From NCBI RefSeq assembly GCF_019352895.1, contig NZ_JAAAFX010000001.1, positions 1 to 64,000 on the forward strand: a stretch of DNA of 64,000 bases, read 5' to 3'. Below are positions 40,445 to 49,234 of this stretch, one piece after another. This stretch comes from Variovorax boronicumulans (GTDB lineage Bacteria > Pseudomonadota > Gammaproteobacteria > Burkholderiales > Burkholderiaceae_C). The position numbers and the translations under genes were made by a program. Below the pieces are notes generated by a model. The model was not told where the DNA came from and did not search any database. It worked only from the letters and a program-made list of their open reading frames with translations. Every line of letters begins with the position of its first letter. The first letter of the stretch is position 1.

Positions 40445-41234
40445 AGGCCGACCCTAACCCACGCCGCAGCCGGGCGCTGAGGAAATCGACCAGCGCCACC
40501 AGCCCGAACATCGCGATCAGCACCGTCATGGCCTGCTGCTGCTGGAAGATCGACAGGTGGAAATACAGCAGCTGGCCCAGCCCGCCGCCGCCGACGAAGC
40601 CCAGCACCGCGGCCATGCGGATGTTCATCTCCCAGCGGTAGAGCGTGTAGGCCACCCATTGCGGCAGCACCAGCTGCAGGCTCGCATAGATGAAGGCCGA
40701 GACCGGGCCGGCCCCGGCCTGCACCAGCGCATCCTCGGGGTCGCGCGGCGCGTTCTCCAGCCCCTCGGCGAACAGCCGGCCCAGCACGCCCGTGGTGTGC
40801 AGGCCCAGCGCCAGCGCGCCGGCAAAGGGGCCGATGCCGGCGGCCAGCACCATCAGCGCGGCCCAGACCAGCTCGGGCACGCTGCGCAGGAAGTTGAGGA
40901 TGAAGCGCGACAGCGGCTGCGCGATGCGCCCGAGGCGGCCCGAGGCCGGCAGCGCCAGCACCGCGCCCGCGACCGCGGCCAGCAGCGTGCCCAGCGCCGA
41001 CACCGCCAGCGTCTGCAATGCGCCCCAGCCGGCCTTGGCCAGGAAGGCGGGCGAGAGGTCGGGCGGGAAGAACTCGGCTACGAACCTGGCCATCAGCCGC
41101 AACGACTCGCCGGTGAACAGCGCGCGATAGTCGATGCCGAGGTAGACGAAGCTGGCCACCACGGCGGCGAGCACGCCCGCGATCACGATCCGGCAGCGGA
41201 TGCAGGGCGGCGGGGCGGGCGGCAGCGTCATCAT
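40437..41234 (-). CDS. phnE: PhnE-like ABC permease (second copy), selU-linked
   Basis: A 265-residue permease with six likely membrane helices. It has the binding-protein-dependent transport signature near the C-terminus (YTLYRWEMNIRMAAVLGFVG, GGGGLGQLL) typical of PhnE/PtxC. ATG 41234 overlaps the stop of the first permease by 4 bp (ATGA), and its own end overlaps selU by 8 bp. Family members transport phosphonate or phosphite, but the link to selU and selD suggests a selenium oxyanion or organoselenium substrate. Confidence 0.88.
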   Translation of the reverse strand: MMTLPPAPPPCIRCRIVIAGVLAAVVASFVYLGIDYRALFTGESLRLMARFVAEFFPPDLSPAFLAKAGWGALQTLAVSALGTLLAAVAGAVLALPASGRLGRIAQPLSRFILNFLRSVPELVWAALMVLAAGIGPFAGALALGLHTTGVLGRLFAEGLENAPRDPEDALVQAGAGPVSAFIYASLQLVLPQWVAYTLYRWEMNIRMAAVLGFVGGGGLGQLLYFHLSIFQQQQAMTVLIAMFGLVALVDFLSARLRRGLGSAYA

Positions 41235-42064
41235 GCGAGCAGCTTTCGCAAGGCGTTGCTCAGCGCATCGGCCAGCAGCACCAGGGCCAGGAAGACGAGC
41301 AGGATGCTGCTGGCCTCGCCGCCGTTGAGCATCTTCATCGACTGGTCCATCAGCTGGCCCAGCCCGCCCGCGCCGACGAAGCCCATCACCACCGAGGCAC
41401 GCACCGCGCACTCCCAGCGGTACACGGTGTAGGAGGCCAGTTCCTGGGCCGCGTTCGGCAGCAGGCCGTAGCACAGCGCGGCGATGCGGCCGCTGCCGGC
41501 TTCGAGCAGCGCGCGGGCCGGGCGCATGTCGGTCGATTCGAGGATCTCGGCATAGACCTTGCCCAGCATGCCGCCGTAGGTGATGGCCAGCGCCAGCACG
41601 CCCGCGGCCGGGCCCAGCCCGAGTGCGCGCACGAAGATCAGCGCCCAGACGATCTCGGGGATGGCGCGCAGCACCATCAGCAGCGAACGCACGGCCTGTC
41701 GCACGGCCATCGCGCGGGCGCCGCCCGGCCCTGGCCCGATGCGCGAGACCGACAGCGCGCGCGTGCTCGCGAAGGCCAGCGGCACCGCGATCGCGAAGGC
41801 CAGCGCGGTGCCGGCCGTGGCCATGGCCAGTGTCTCGAGCGTGGCCCTGGCCAGCAGCGCGAGGAAGGCGGGCGAACCGTCGGGCGGCAGGAAGCCGGCG
41901 AGGAAGCCGCCGATCACCGCGAGGTTGCCCGGGGCGAACAGCGCCCAGGGCTTGAACTCGGCCAGCACCCCCATCGGCCAGGCGATCACGAGTGCCACCA
42001 CCGTCCAGGCGATGCGCGCGCGGGCCCGCGGGTCGCGCCGGGGTGTGGCGGCGGCGCGGCTCAC
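41231..42064 (-). CDS. phnE: PhnE-like ABC permease (first copy)
   Basis: A 277-residue permease paralogous to its neighbour: TM1 at about 17-36, the conserved cytoplasmic loop [20 protein letters not shown] and [12 protein letters not shown]. The start is GTG 42064, which shares the GTGA overlap with the ATPase stop; the frame continues upstream within the ATPase gene but lacks homology. The two permeases probably form a heterodimer with the ATPase dimer. Confidence 0.88.
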   Translation of the reverse strand: MSRAAATPRRDPRARARIAWTVVALVIAWPMGVLAEFKPWALFAPGNLAVIGGFLAGFLPPDGSPAFLALLARATLETLAMATAGTALAFAIAVPLAFASTRALSVSRIGPGPGGARAMAVRQAVRSLLMVLRAIPEIVWALIFVRALGLGPAAGVLALAITYGGMLGKVYAEILESTDMRPARALLEAGSGRIAALCYGLLPNAAQELASYTVYRWECAVRASVVMGFVGAGGLGQLMDQSMKMLNGGEASSILLVFLALVLLADALSNALRKLLA

Positions 42065-42873
42065 GGGCAATCGGGTCGGCGGAAGGCGGGCTCGGCAAGG
42101 CCCCGTGCCGGCGTGTCCGACGCGGGCGGGCCGCCTTCGCTCGCGTAGAGCGCGGCCAGCATGGTCTGCGTCACGGCGTCGGCCGGGCGGTCGAACATCA
42201 CGCGGCCGTCGCGCATGCCCACGATGCGCGGAAACCAGCGCAGCGCCAGGTCGACCGCATGCAGCGAGGCGACCAGCGTGGCGTCCGTGGCCTCGCTCTG
42301 TGCGACGAGCGTGCGCACGGTGGCGTCGGCCAGTGTGGGATCGAGGGCCGACACCGGTTCGTCGGCCAGCAGCAGTGCGGGCCGCTGGTAGAGCGTGCGC
42401 GCGATGCCCACGCGCTGCAGCTGGCCGCCCGAGAGGCGGTCGCAGCGATCGAACAGGCGGTCTTCCATCGCCACCCGGCGCAGTGCTTCGTGCGCGCCCT
42501 CGATGTCGGCGGGATGCAGCAGAGAGCGCAGGGCGCGCGCCGTCGACCACTGCCCCAGCCGGCCGGCCAGCACAGCCGACACCACGCGCAGCCGCGGCGC
42601 GATCGGCGGCGCCTGGTGGACGGTGCCGATGCGTGCGCGCAGCTGGCGCAACGGCGCGGGCGGCAAGGTCCAGGGCGAGGCGCCCAGTGCCTGTACCGTG
42701 CCTTCGCCGGGCCGCAGCGCCGCACCGAGCACACGCAGCAGCGTGGTCTTGCCGGCGCCCGAGGGGCCGATGACGGCGATGCGCTCGCCCTCGCGCGCGG
42801 CCAGCGTCACACCCGCGAGCGCACGCTGGCCGTTGGGGTGGACGACGCCGACGGCCTCGAGGGAAAAGCTCAC
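42061..42873 (-). CDS. phnC: PhnC-like ABC transporter ATPase
   Basis: A 270-residue ABC ATPase with Walker [12 protein letters not shown], signature [14 protein letters not shown], Walker [13 protein letters not shown] and the H-loop in [11 protein letters not shown]. Best match is PhnC, which drives phosphonate uptake. It lies 7 bp after the binding-protein gene and overlaps the first permease. No C-P lyase genes accompany it. Confidence 0.88.
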   Translation of the reverse strand: MSFSLEAVGVVHPNGQRALAGVTLAAREGERIAVIGPSGAGKTTLLRVLGAALRPGEGTVQALGASPWTLPPAPLRQLRARIGTVHQAPPIAPRLRVVSAVLAGRLGQWSTARALRSLLHPADIEGAHEALRRVAMEDRLFDRCDRLSGGQLQRVGIARTLYQRPALLLADEPVSALDPTLADATVRTLVAQSEATDATLVASLHAVDLALRWFPRIVGMRDGRVMFDRPADAVTQTMLAALYASEGGPPASDTPARGLAEPAFRRPDCP

Positions 42874-42880
42874 GCCGAGG

Positions 42881-43738
42881 TCACTTGATCAGGCCTGCCG
42901 ACTTGCCTGCGGTCTCGATGCCGTCGTAGTTGGAGGACTTCGTCGCGATGAACTTGCTCGCGCGCTGCAGGTCCATGATTTCCTTGTGCGCGGGGTTGGC
43001 CGGATCGAGCTTGAGGAAGGCCTCGGTCAGCTTCTTCTGCAGCACCGGGTCCAGGCCCGGGCGCACGGTCCAGTTGTAGTCGTAGTAGGTCGGCGTGGTC
43101 GCCAGCACGCGCACCTTGGCGGCGTTGGGGTTCCTGGCTTCCACCAGCTTGTCCCAGACCGAGGCGTTGAGCACGCCGGCTTCGGCGCGGTTGGCGGCCA
43201 CGAAGGCCACGGTGGCGTCGTGCGCGCCCGAGAACGCGACCGTCTTGAAGTCCTTCTCCGGGTTGATGCCGGCCTGCAGCAGGAAGTAGCGCGGCATCAG
43301 GCTGCCCGAGGTGGAGGAGGGCGCGCCGAAGGCGAAGGTCTTGCCCTTGAGGTCGGCCAGCGATTTCGCGGGGCTGTCGATCGGCACGATGAACTTGCTG
43401 GTAAAGACCTCGTCCTCGGCGCGCTGCGCGATCGGCACCACGCCGCCGCTGGAGCGGATGCGGGCCTGCACGAAGGTGAAGCCGCCCAGCCAGGCCAGGT
43501 CGATCTTGTTCGTCGCCAGGCCCTCGACCACGGCCGCGTAATCGGTCACGGGCGTGAACTGCACGTCCATGCCGGTTTCCTTCTTGAGGTAGTTGCCCAG
43601 CGGCGTGAACTTGCGCTGCAGCTCGGTCGGCGCTTCGTCGGGGATGGCCGACACGCGCAGCACCGTGGCCTGCGCGAAGGCGCCGCAGGCGGCGAGGGAG
43701 AGGGACAGGGCGAGCGTCAGCCGGGTGAAAGTCTTCAT
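42881..43738 (-). CDS. PhnD-like periplasmic binding protein, selenium-linked
   Basis: 285 residues. A cleavable signal peptide ([20 protein letters not shown], cut probably after AFA) is followed by a two-lobe PhnD/PtxB-type binding protein with the oxyanion-binding motif [16 protein letters not shown]. It is first gene of the operon ending in selU and diverges from selD across 76 bp. I infer capture of a selenium compound; phosphite or phosphonate remains the default family substrate. Confidence 0.88.
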   Translation of the reverse strand: MKTFTRLTLALSLSLAACGAFAQATVLRVSAIPDEAPTELQRKFTPLGNYLKKETGMDVQFTPVTDYAAVVEGLATNKIDLAWLGGFTFVQARIRSSGGVVPIAQRAEDEVFTSKFIVPIDSPAKSLADLKGKTFAFGAPSSTSGSLMPRYFLLQAGINPEKDFKTVAFSGAHDATVAFVAANRAEAGVLNASVWDKLVEARNPNAAKVRVLATTPTYYDYNWTVRPGLDPVLQKKLTEAFLKLDPANPAHKEIMDLQRASKFIATKSSNYDGIETAGKSAGLIK

Positions 43739-43778
43739 GGGGATACCTCAGTTGGCGAGCAGGGCAGGAAAGGGCCGA

Positions 43779-43808
43779 TTGTAGGAAGCGCTATCGCCTC
43801 CCGATAAT
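43779..43808 (+). promoter_or_regulatory. Candidate sigma-70 promoter for selD
   Basis: TTGTAG at 43779-43784 and GATAAT at 43803-43808 with an 18-bp spacer. It would start transcription close to the selD ATG at 43815, giving a very short or absent leader, or pointing to use of the in-frame ATG at 43830. It lies in the region shared with the divergent transporter operon. Confidence 0.45.
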
Positions 43809-43814
43809 CCCCGC

Positions 43815-44882
43815 ATGAACCCCACGCCCATGAACCCGCTCGCCCCGCTGCGCCTCACCAGTTTTTCCCATGGCGGCGGCTGCGGCTGCAAGATCGCGCC
43901 CGGCGTGCTGTCGGAGATCCTCCGCAACAGCCACGCGGGTTTCATCCCGCCCGAGCTCATGGTCGGCATCGAGACCGCCGACGACGCAGCCGTCTACAGG
44001 CTCAACGACAGCCAGGCGCTGATCGCCACCACCGACTTCTTCATGCCGATCGTGGACGACCCCTACGAGTTCGGCCGCATCGCCGCCACCAACGCGATCA
44101 GCGACGTCTATGCGATGGGCGGCAAGCCCATCATGGCGCTGGCGCTGGTCGCGATGCCCATCAATCAGCTGCCGATCGAAGTCATCGGCGAGATCGTGCG
44201 TGGCGGCCAGGACGTGTGCCGCGCGGCCGGCATCCCGATCGCAGGCGGCCACACCATCGACTCGGTCGAGCCCATCTACGGCCTGGTCGTGATGGGCCTG
44301 GTGCACCCCGAGCGGGTGCGCCGCAACGCGGGCGCGCGGGCCGGCGACGTGCTGGTGCTGGGCAAGCCGCTGGGCGTGGGCGTGCTGTCGGCGGCGCTCA
44401 AGAAGGAGAAGCTGCCGGAAGCCGGCTACCGTCAACTGATCGACACGACCACGAAGCTCAACACGCCGGGCATCGCGCTGGCGCAGCTCGACGGCGTGCA
44501 TGCGCTGACCGACGTGACCGGCTTCGGCCTCGCGGGCCACACGCTCGAACTCGCGCGCGGCGCGGGGCTCACGGCCGTGATCGAATGGTCGAAGGTGCCG
44601 TTGCTCGATGGCGTCGAGGCCATGGCCACCGACGGTTTCGTGACCGGCGCCTCGGGCCGCAACTGGCAGGGCTACGGCGCCGACGTGGTGCTGGCCGAGG
44701 GCCTGCCGGCCACCGCGCAGGCACTGCTGAGCGATCCACAGACGTCGGGTGGATTGCTCGTGAGCTGTGCGCCCGAGGCGGTGGAAGCGGTGCTGCAGGT
44801 GTTCCGCGACGAGGGCTTTGCGCAGGCCGCGGTGGTGGGGCGCGCCGAAGCGGGCCCTGCGCGCCTTCAGGTCATGGCCTGA
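43815..44882 (+). CDS. selD: Selenide, water dikinase (selenophosphate synthetase)
   Basis: 355 residues. SelD makes selenophosphate from selenide and ATP, the selenium donor for both SelA and SelU. The active-site loop is HGGGCGCK (Cys23, Cys25, Lys26), so this is the Cys rather than the Sec form. Family blocks include TTDFFMPIVDDPYEFGRIAA split over 75-95, GGHTIDS and TDVTGFGLAGH. It is separated from selA/selB/selC by 11 kb and sits back to back with the transporter–selU operon. Confidence 0.96.
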   Translation: MNPTPMNPLAPLRLTSFSHGGGCGCKIAPGVLSEILRNSHAGFIPPELMVGIETADDAAVYRLNDSQALIATTDFFMPIVDDPYEFGRIAATNAISDVYAMGGKPIMALALVAMPINQLPIEVIGEIVRGGQDVCRAAGIPIAGGHTIDSVEPIYGLVVMGLVHPERVRRNAGARAGDVLVLGKPLGVGVLSAALKKEKLPEAGYRQLIDTTTKLNTPGIALAQLDGVHALTDVTGFGLAGHTLELARGAGLTAVIEWSKVPLLDGVEAMATDGFVTGASGRNWQGYGADVVLAEGLPATAQALLSDPQTSGGLLVSCAPEAVEAVLQVFRDEGFAQAAVVGRAEAGPARLQVMA

Positions 44883-44889
44883 GGGGTAT

Positions 44890-45501
44890 TCAGCGCGCCT
44901 TGCTGCGCGCAGTCTTCCGGGCCGCCGGTGCGCGTGGTGTTTCAGCGGGCGCCGCCGCGATGCTCGCCTGGGCCTGCTCGGCCCACATCAGCGTGTCGAC
45001 GTAACCCATCAGCCGGTGCAGGTAGGCCGGCGACAGCTCGCGCATCAGCAGCAGCGAGCGGTGCACCAGGTTGTGCGAATTCAGCGGGCCCGCGTTCTCG
45101 GGCACCTTGGCCAGCGACTGCGTGAGCTGGCGGTCGGCATTGAGCCGGGTCCAGGTGCTGCGGAAATAGCCGAGCGTCTTGAGCTCCGGCGCACCGGCGA
45201 GGCTGGGCGCGTGCGTGTCGGTCGTCGTGTGCTGCGCGATGTGCGTGACCAGCGCGGCGAGTGCGCCCGCAGCAGGCGTGGGTGTCGGCGCCGTGGCGCC
45301 GGGCTCCGTTTGCGCGAGCTGTCCGGCATAGGCTGCCAGCAGCGCGTCCAGCCGCGCGTCGAGGCGCAGGCGGGCCGCGCCCTGGTGCGCGGCCGCGCGC
45401 CGGGCCATGGCCTCGATCAGGCGAAAGCGCACCAGGTCGGCGCGGTGCGCGCCGCTCGCGCGCCACGCCTCCAGCTGTGCGCCGACGTCTTCGGGGTTCA
45501 C
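44890..45501 (-). CDS. DUF2894 domain-containing protein
   Basis: About 203 residues, largely helical. The N-terminal block is QLEAWRASGAHRADLVRFRL and the C-terminal block holds SLLLMRELSPAYLHRLMGYV; the end is Arg/Lys-rich. Function is unknown. The GTG start at 45501 overlaps the stop of the OmpA gene by 4 bp, making it the last gene of the DUF3348–DUF802–OmpA operon. It ends 8 bp from the convergent selD. Confidence 0.85.
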   Translation of the reverse strand: MNPEDVGAQLEAWRASGAHRADLVRFRLIEAMARRAAAHQGAARLRLDARLDALLAAYAGQLAQTEPGATAPTPTPAAGALAALVTHIAQHTTTDTHAPSLAGAPELKTLGYFRSTWTRLNADRQLTQSLAKVPENAGPLNSHNLVHRSLLLMRELSPAYLHRLMGYVDTLMWAEQAQASIAAAPAETPRAPAARKTARSKAR

Positions 45502-46142
45502 GGCTTTTTGGCTTCCACGCTCGACGGCCGCGGCGTGGGCGCCATCTCCACGCGACGGTTGCGCGAGCGGCCATCGGCATCGGCGTTCGAGGCCACGGCC
45601 TGCTCGGCGCCGAAGGCCGCGGCGAACACCGACGCGGCGGGCAGGCCTTCCTCGATCAGCGTGCGCGTCACGGTCAGCGCGCGCTGGGCCGAGAGTTCCC
45701 AGTTGTCGGCGAACTGGCGGTTGCCGCCGCGCACCTGCCGGTTGTCGGTGAAGCCGCTGACCATCAGGATCTCGTCGCGTGAGCGCAGGTAGGCGGCCAC
45801 GGGTTCGGCCAGGCTCTTGAGCAACTGGCGGCCCTCGGGCTGCAGCTCGGCCGAGTTGAGGTCGAACAGCACGTTGCCGCTGATGCCGATGCGGCCGTTG
45901 GTCAACGTCACGCGGCCGGCGGCCAGCGGGCCCGCCAGCGCCTGCTCGAGCGTCTGCAGCCGCTGTGCTTCGGCCTGGCGCTGCTTGACCTCGGCCTCGA
46001 GCCGGGTCGTGAGGTCGAGCTGCATGCCGATCACGCACACCAGGATCAGCACGAAGGCGCCCAGCAGGCCCGACATCAGGTCGCCGAAGACGGCCCAGAC
46101 CGGCACGGCCGGTTCGACGTCGGCTTCGATGTCCTCGCTCAT
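45498..46142 (-). CDS. OmpA/MotB-like protein, putative motor stator subunit
   Basis: 214 residues. A single membrane helix (VFGDLMSGLLGAFVLILV) carries Asp21 near its start, the position of the proton-carrying Asp in MotB, TolR and ZorB. A short coiled coil is followed by an OmpA peptidoglycan-binding domain (NVLFDLNSAELQPEGRQLL, GFTDNRQV, NWELSAQRA, GRSRNRRVEM). The start overlaps the DUF802 stop by one base. It probably pairs with the DUF802 protein as an ion-driven, wall-anchored motor. Confidence 0.87.
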   Translation of the reverse strand: MSEDIEADVEPAVPVWAVFGDLMSGLLGAFVLILVCVIGMQLDLTTRLEAEVKQRQAEAQRLQTLEQALAGPLAAGRVTLTNGRIGISGNVLFDLNSAELQPEGRQLLKSLAEPVAAYLRSRDEILMVSGFTDNRQVRGGNRQFADNWELSAQRALTVTRTLIEEGLPAASVFAAAFGAEQAVASNADADGRSRNRRVEMAPTPRPSSVEAKKP

Positions 46143-49100
46143 CACGCTTCGCTGCCTGCGGCCATGCGCTGGCCGGCGATCTGCTGCAGGTCTTCGACGA
46201 TCTGCTTCTGCGACAGGATGCTCAGGTCGATGACCTCGCGCGCCTGCGCCACGTAGTAGGCCAGCTGCTCGTCGCTGCGCGTGAGCGACTTGCCCAGCGC
46301 GGCTTCGATACGCTGCAGCTGCGCGCCCAGCTTGTCGTTCGATTCGGAGAACAGCTGCACCGCGAAGCCGAAGGCCTCGCCCAGGCTCGCCACCTCGACC
46401 GCGCTGCCGGTGATCTGCGCCGCCACCTCGGCCATCTTGCCGGCTTCGGAGTCGACCTGGTCGGTGAAGCGCGCGCCCACGCGGTCGAGCAGGTCGGCCG
46501 AGGTCGACACCAGCGCATCGATGGCGCCGCGCTGCTCGGTCGAGGCATGGTTCACCGCCTCGAGCAGGGTCTCGAGCGTGCCTAGGATGCGGCTGCGTTC
46601 CTCGAGCATGCTGTTGTCGCGCGCCATGCCTTCGGACAGCTTCTGGCGCAATTCGGTCATCACCTCGGCCGCGGCGCGCGGGGCTTCGGAGGCCAGCTGC
46701 ACCAGCTGGCCGATCTCGGCGATGGTGCTCTTCGTGTGGGCTTCGGTCTGGGCGGAGATCTCGGTGGCGGTCTGTGCGAGCGTGTCGCAGATGGCCTGCT
46801 GCTGGCGTTCGCTGTGCTCGCCGGTCTGCTGCCACTGCTGCTGCAGCGAGGTCGCCATCGCCTCCAGCGCGGCGGTCCAGGCCGTGAGGCGCTGCTGGTC
46901 GCTGGCCGCGAGGCCGGTCTGCAGCTCGGTGTGTGCCGTGTCGACCGTGCGCAGCAGCGAGGCCGCATGCTGCTCGAAGGCGGCCGAGGCGGCTGTCAAG
47001 GCGCGCGGTGCTTCGGACGCGGCCTGCACCAGCTGGCCGATCTCGGCGATGGTGCTCTTCGTATGGGCCGCGGTCTGCGCGGAGATCTCGGTGGCGGTCT
47101 GGACCAGCGTGTCGCAGATGGCCTGCTGCTGGCGCTCGCTGCGTTCGCCGGTCTGCTGCCATTGCTGGTCGAGAGATGCGGCCATGGCCTGCAGCGAAGC
47201 GGTCCAGGTGGCGAGCCGCTGTTCGTCGCCAGCGGCCAGGCCGGCCTGCAGTTCGGTGTGCGCCGCATCGACCGTGCGCAGCAGCGAGGCCGCATGCTGC
47301 TCGAAGGCAGCCGAGGCCGCTGTGAGCGCACGCGGTGCTTCCGATGCGGCCTGCACCAGCTGGCCGATCTCGGCGATGGTGTTCCTGGTGTGGGCTTCGC
47401 TCTGCGAGGAGATCTCGGCGGCGGTCTGCGCCAGCGTGTCGCAGATGGCCTGCTGCTGGCGCGCGCTGTGCTCGCCGGTCTGCAGCCACTGCTGCTGCAG
47501 CGAGGCGGCCATGGCTTCGAGCGAGGCGGTCCAGGCGGCGAGGCGCTGCTGGTCGCTGGCGGCCAGGCCGCTGTGCAGTTCGGCATGCGCGCTGTCGACC
47601 GTGCGCAGCAGCGAGGCCGCATGCTGCTCGAAGGCGGCCGACGCGGCCGTCAATGCGCGCGGTGCTTCGGACGCGGCCTGTACCAGCTGGCCGATCTCGG
47701 CGAGGGTGCTGCGGGCCTGGGCCTCGGTCTGCGCGGCAATCTCGGTGGCGCTCTTCACCAGCGTGTCGCAGATGGCCTGCTGCTGGCGCTCGCTGCGCTC
47801 GCCGGTCTGCAGCCATTGCTGCTGCAGCGACGCGGCCATCGTTTCCAGCGCGGCGGTCCACGCGGCGAGCCGTTGCTGGTCGCCGGCCGCCATGCCGGCC
47901 TGCAGCTCGGCATGGGTGCTGTCCACGGTGCGCAGCAGCGCGGCCGCATGCTGCTCGAAGGTGGCCGAGGCCGCGACCAGCGCGCGCTGGGTGTCGCCCG
48001 ACAGGCTCTGGCTCGCGCGCTCGTGCTGGGCCAGCGCGCTTTGCCAATGCTCGGACATGCTGCCGACGGTCTGCTCGAGGCGGCTCGAGACGCCGTCCAC
48101 CAGCGCGGCCGAGCGCTGCTCGAAGGTGTCGGTGAAGCGGCCCAGCGTGTCGCGCAGGTCGAGTGCCAGCGCCTCGCTGCTCTGCTGGTGGCCGGCGAGC
48201 GCGCTCTTCCAGAGGCCGGCGACGGTGGTGGTGCCGGCTTCGAGGCGGCTGCTGAGGCCGTCGAGCTGGCGCTGCATGCTCTGGCCGACGGTATCGTGCA
48301 GCGCGGCCGTTTCGCGCGCGATGCCGGCCATCGTGGCCTCGACCACCGGCTGGATGGCCGTGCTCGCCAGCCGTGCGCTGTCGGTCACGCTTTCCTTGAG
48401 CGAGCGGTCCACCGAAGTGGCCAGCCCTGCATAGGCGGCCTCGGTCTTGTCGTGGAAGCTCTGCTGGTTGCCGATCAGCTGTTCGTTCAGCGCCTGGGCC
48501 TGGCGCTCCATCGCGCCCATCATGGCCTGCAGCCGGTCGACCAGCACCGGCATCGCCTCGCCCTGGGCCTGCAGCAGCCGGAAGGATTCGTCGCGCTGGT
48601 GCGCGAGCGAGAAGGGGCGCAGCACGGTCGCGATGCGGGTGTCGAGCAGCTGCGCGGTCTGCAGCCGGTCGCGCCGGCACAGGGCGGAGATCAGGCCCAG
48701 CATCGCCGAGGCGGCGACGCCGGCCAGCGAGGTGCCGAAGGCCAGGCCCAGGCCCTTGACCGGTGCCGACAGCGAGGCGCGCACCGCCTGCAGGTCGGTC
48801 GCGCTCTCGAGCGCCGAGCCGGTGCCGTTGAGCGTGACCATCATGCCCAGGAAGGTGCCGAGCATGCCCAGCAGCACCAGCAGGCCGGCGAGGTAAGGGG
48901 TGAGTGCCGGGCCGGGCAGGCCGATGCGTTCGCCCTCGACGCGCAGGCGCACCGCGTTGCGCAGCGAAGGGTGCAGCGGTTCGAGCCACGCGCCCAGGCT
49001 GGCCGGCGCCGCGGGCCGCTCGGCCACGGCCTGCGCCAGCGTGCCCGTGGCCTGCTGGTAGCGCCGCAGTTCGAGCGCGCCCATCACATAGAAGGCGCCG

Positions 49101-49225
49101 ATCAGCAGCGAGATCAGCAGGGCCAGCGGGTTGGTGCCGATGTAGCCCATGCCGACCCAGCAGACGGCGGCCAGGCCCACGAAGAATGCGGCGTATTTGG
49201 AGAGATCGGGAAGGGATCGGGTCAT
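46142..49225 (-). CDS. DUF802 protein: MotA/ExbB-like membrane motor subunit with long repeat tail
   Basis: 1027 residues. Two N-terminal helices (about 11-52) and a second pair (about 108-132 and 158-183) carry MotA/ExbB-like signatures LGMLGTFLGMMVTLNG and KGLGLAFGTSLAGVAASAML. The rest is a predicted helical cytoplasmic tail. It includes four consecutive 109-residue DUF802 repeats (residues 421-856; each begins AAFEQHAASLLRTVD and contains ERQQQAICDTL and IAEIGQLVQ). With the next gene it resembles ZorA/ZorB. The cellular role is unknown. Confidence 0.88.
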   Translation of the reverse strand: MTRSLPDLSKYAAFFVGLAAVCWVGMGYIGTNPLALLISLLIGAFYVMGALELRRYQQATGTLAQAVAERPAAPASLGAWLEPLHPSLRNAVRLRVEGERIGLPGPALTPYLAGLLVLLGMLGTFLGMMVTLNGTGSALESATDLQAVRASLSAPVKGLGLAFGTSLAGVAASAMLGLISALCRRDRLQTAQLLDTRIATVLRPFSLAHQRDESFRLLQAQGEAMPVLVDRLQAMMGAMERQAQALNEQLIGNQQSFHDKTEAAYAGLATSVDRSLKESVTDSARLASTAIQPVVEATMAGIARETAALHDTVGQSMQRQLDGLSSRLEAGTTTVAGLWKSALAGHQQSSEALALDLRDTLGRFTDTFEQRSAALVDGVSSRLEQTVGSMSEHWQSALAQHERASQSLSGDTQRALVAASATFEQHAAALLRTVDSTHAELQAGMAAGDQQRLAAWTAALETMAASLQQQWLQTGERSERQQQAICDTLVKSATEIAAQTEAQARSTLAEIGQLVQAASEAPRALTAASAAFEQHAASLLRTVDSAHAELHSGLAASDQQRLAAWTASLEAMAASLQQQWLQTGEHSARQQQAICDTLAQTAAEISSQSEAHTRNTIAEIGQLVQAASEAPRALTAASAAFEQHAASLLRTVDAAHTELQAGLAAGDEQRLATWTASLQAMAASLDQQWQQTGERSERQQQAICDTLVQTATEISAQTAAHTKSTIAEIGQLVQAASEAPRALTAASAAFEQHAASLLRTVDTAHTELQTGLAASDQQRLTAWTAALEAMATSLQQQWQQTGEHSERQQQAICDTLAQTATEISAQTEAHTKSTIAEIGQLVQLASEAPRAAAEVMTELRQKLSEGMARDNSMLEERSRILGTLETLLEAVNHASTEQRGAIDALVSTSADLLDRVGARFTDQVDSEAGKMAEVAAQITGSAVEVASLGEAFGFAVQLFSESNDKLGAQLQRIEAALGKSLTRSDEQLAYYVAQAREVIDLSILSQKQIVEDLQQIAGQRMAAGSEA
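46658..47965 (-). repeat. Four in-frame tandem 327-bp repeats in the DUF802 gene
   Basis: The marker GGCCGCATGC begins at 46961, 47288 and 47615, and its equivalent at 47942, giving an exact 327-bp (109-codon) period. The copies are highly similar in DNA as well as protein, which points to recent duplication or gene conversion. Copy number may vary between strains. Confidence 0.92.
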
Positions 49226-49234
49226 GTCGGTCTG

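Noticed and set aside
40437..43738. Phosphonate utilisation operon
   Set aside because: No C-P lyase, phosphonatase or phosphite dehydrogenase gene is present; the genes are coupled to selU and selD instead.
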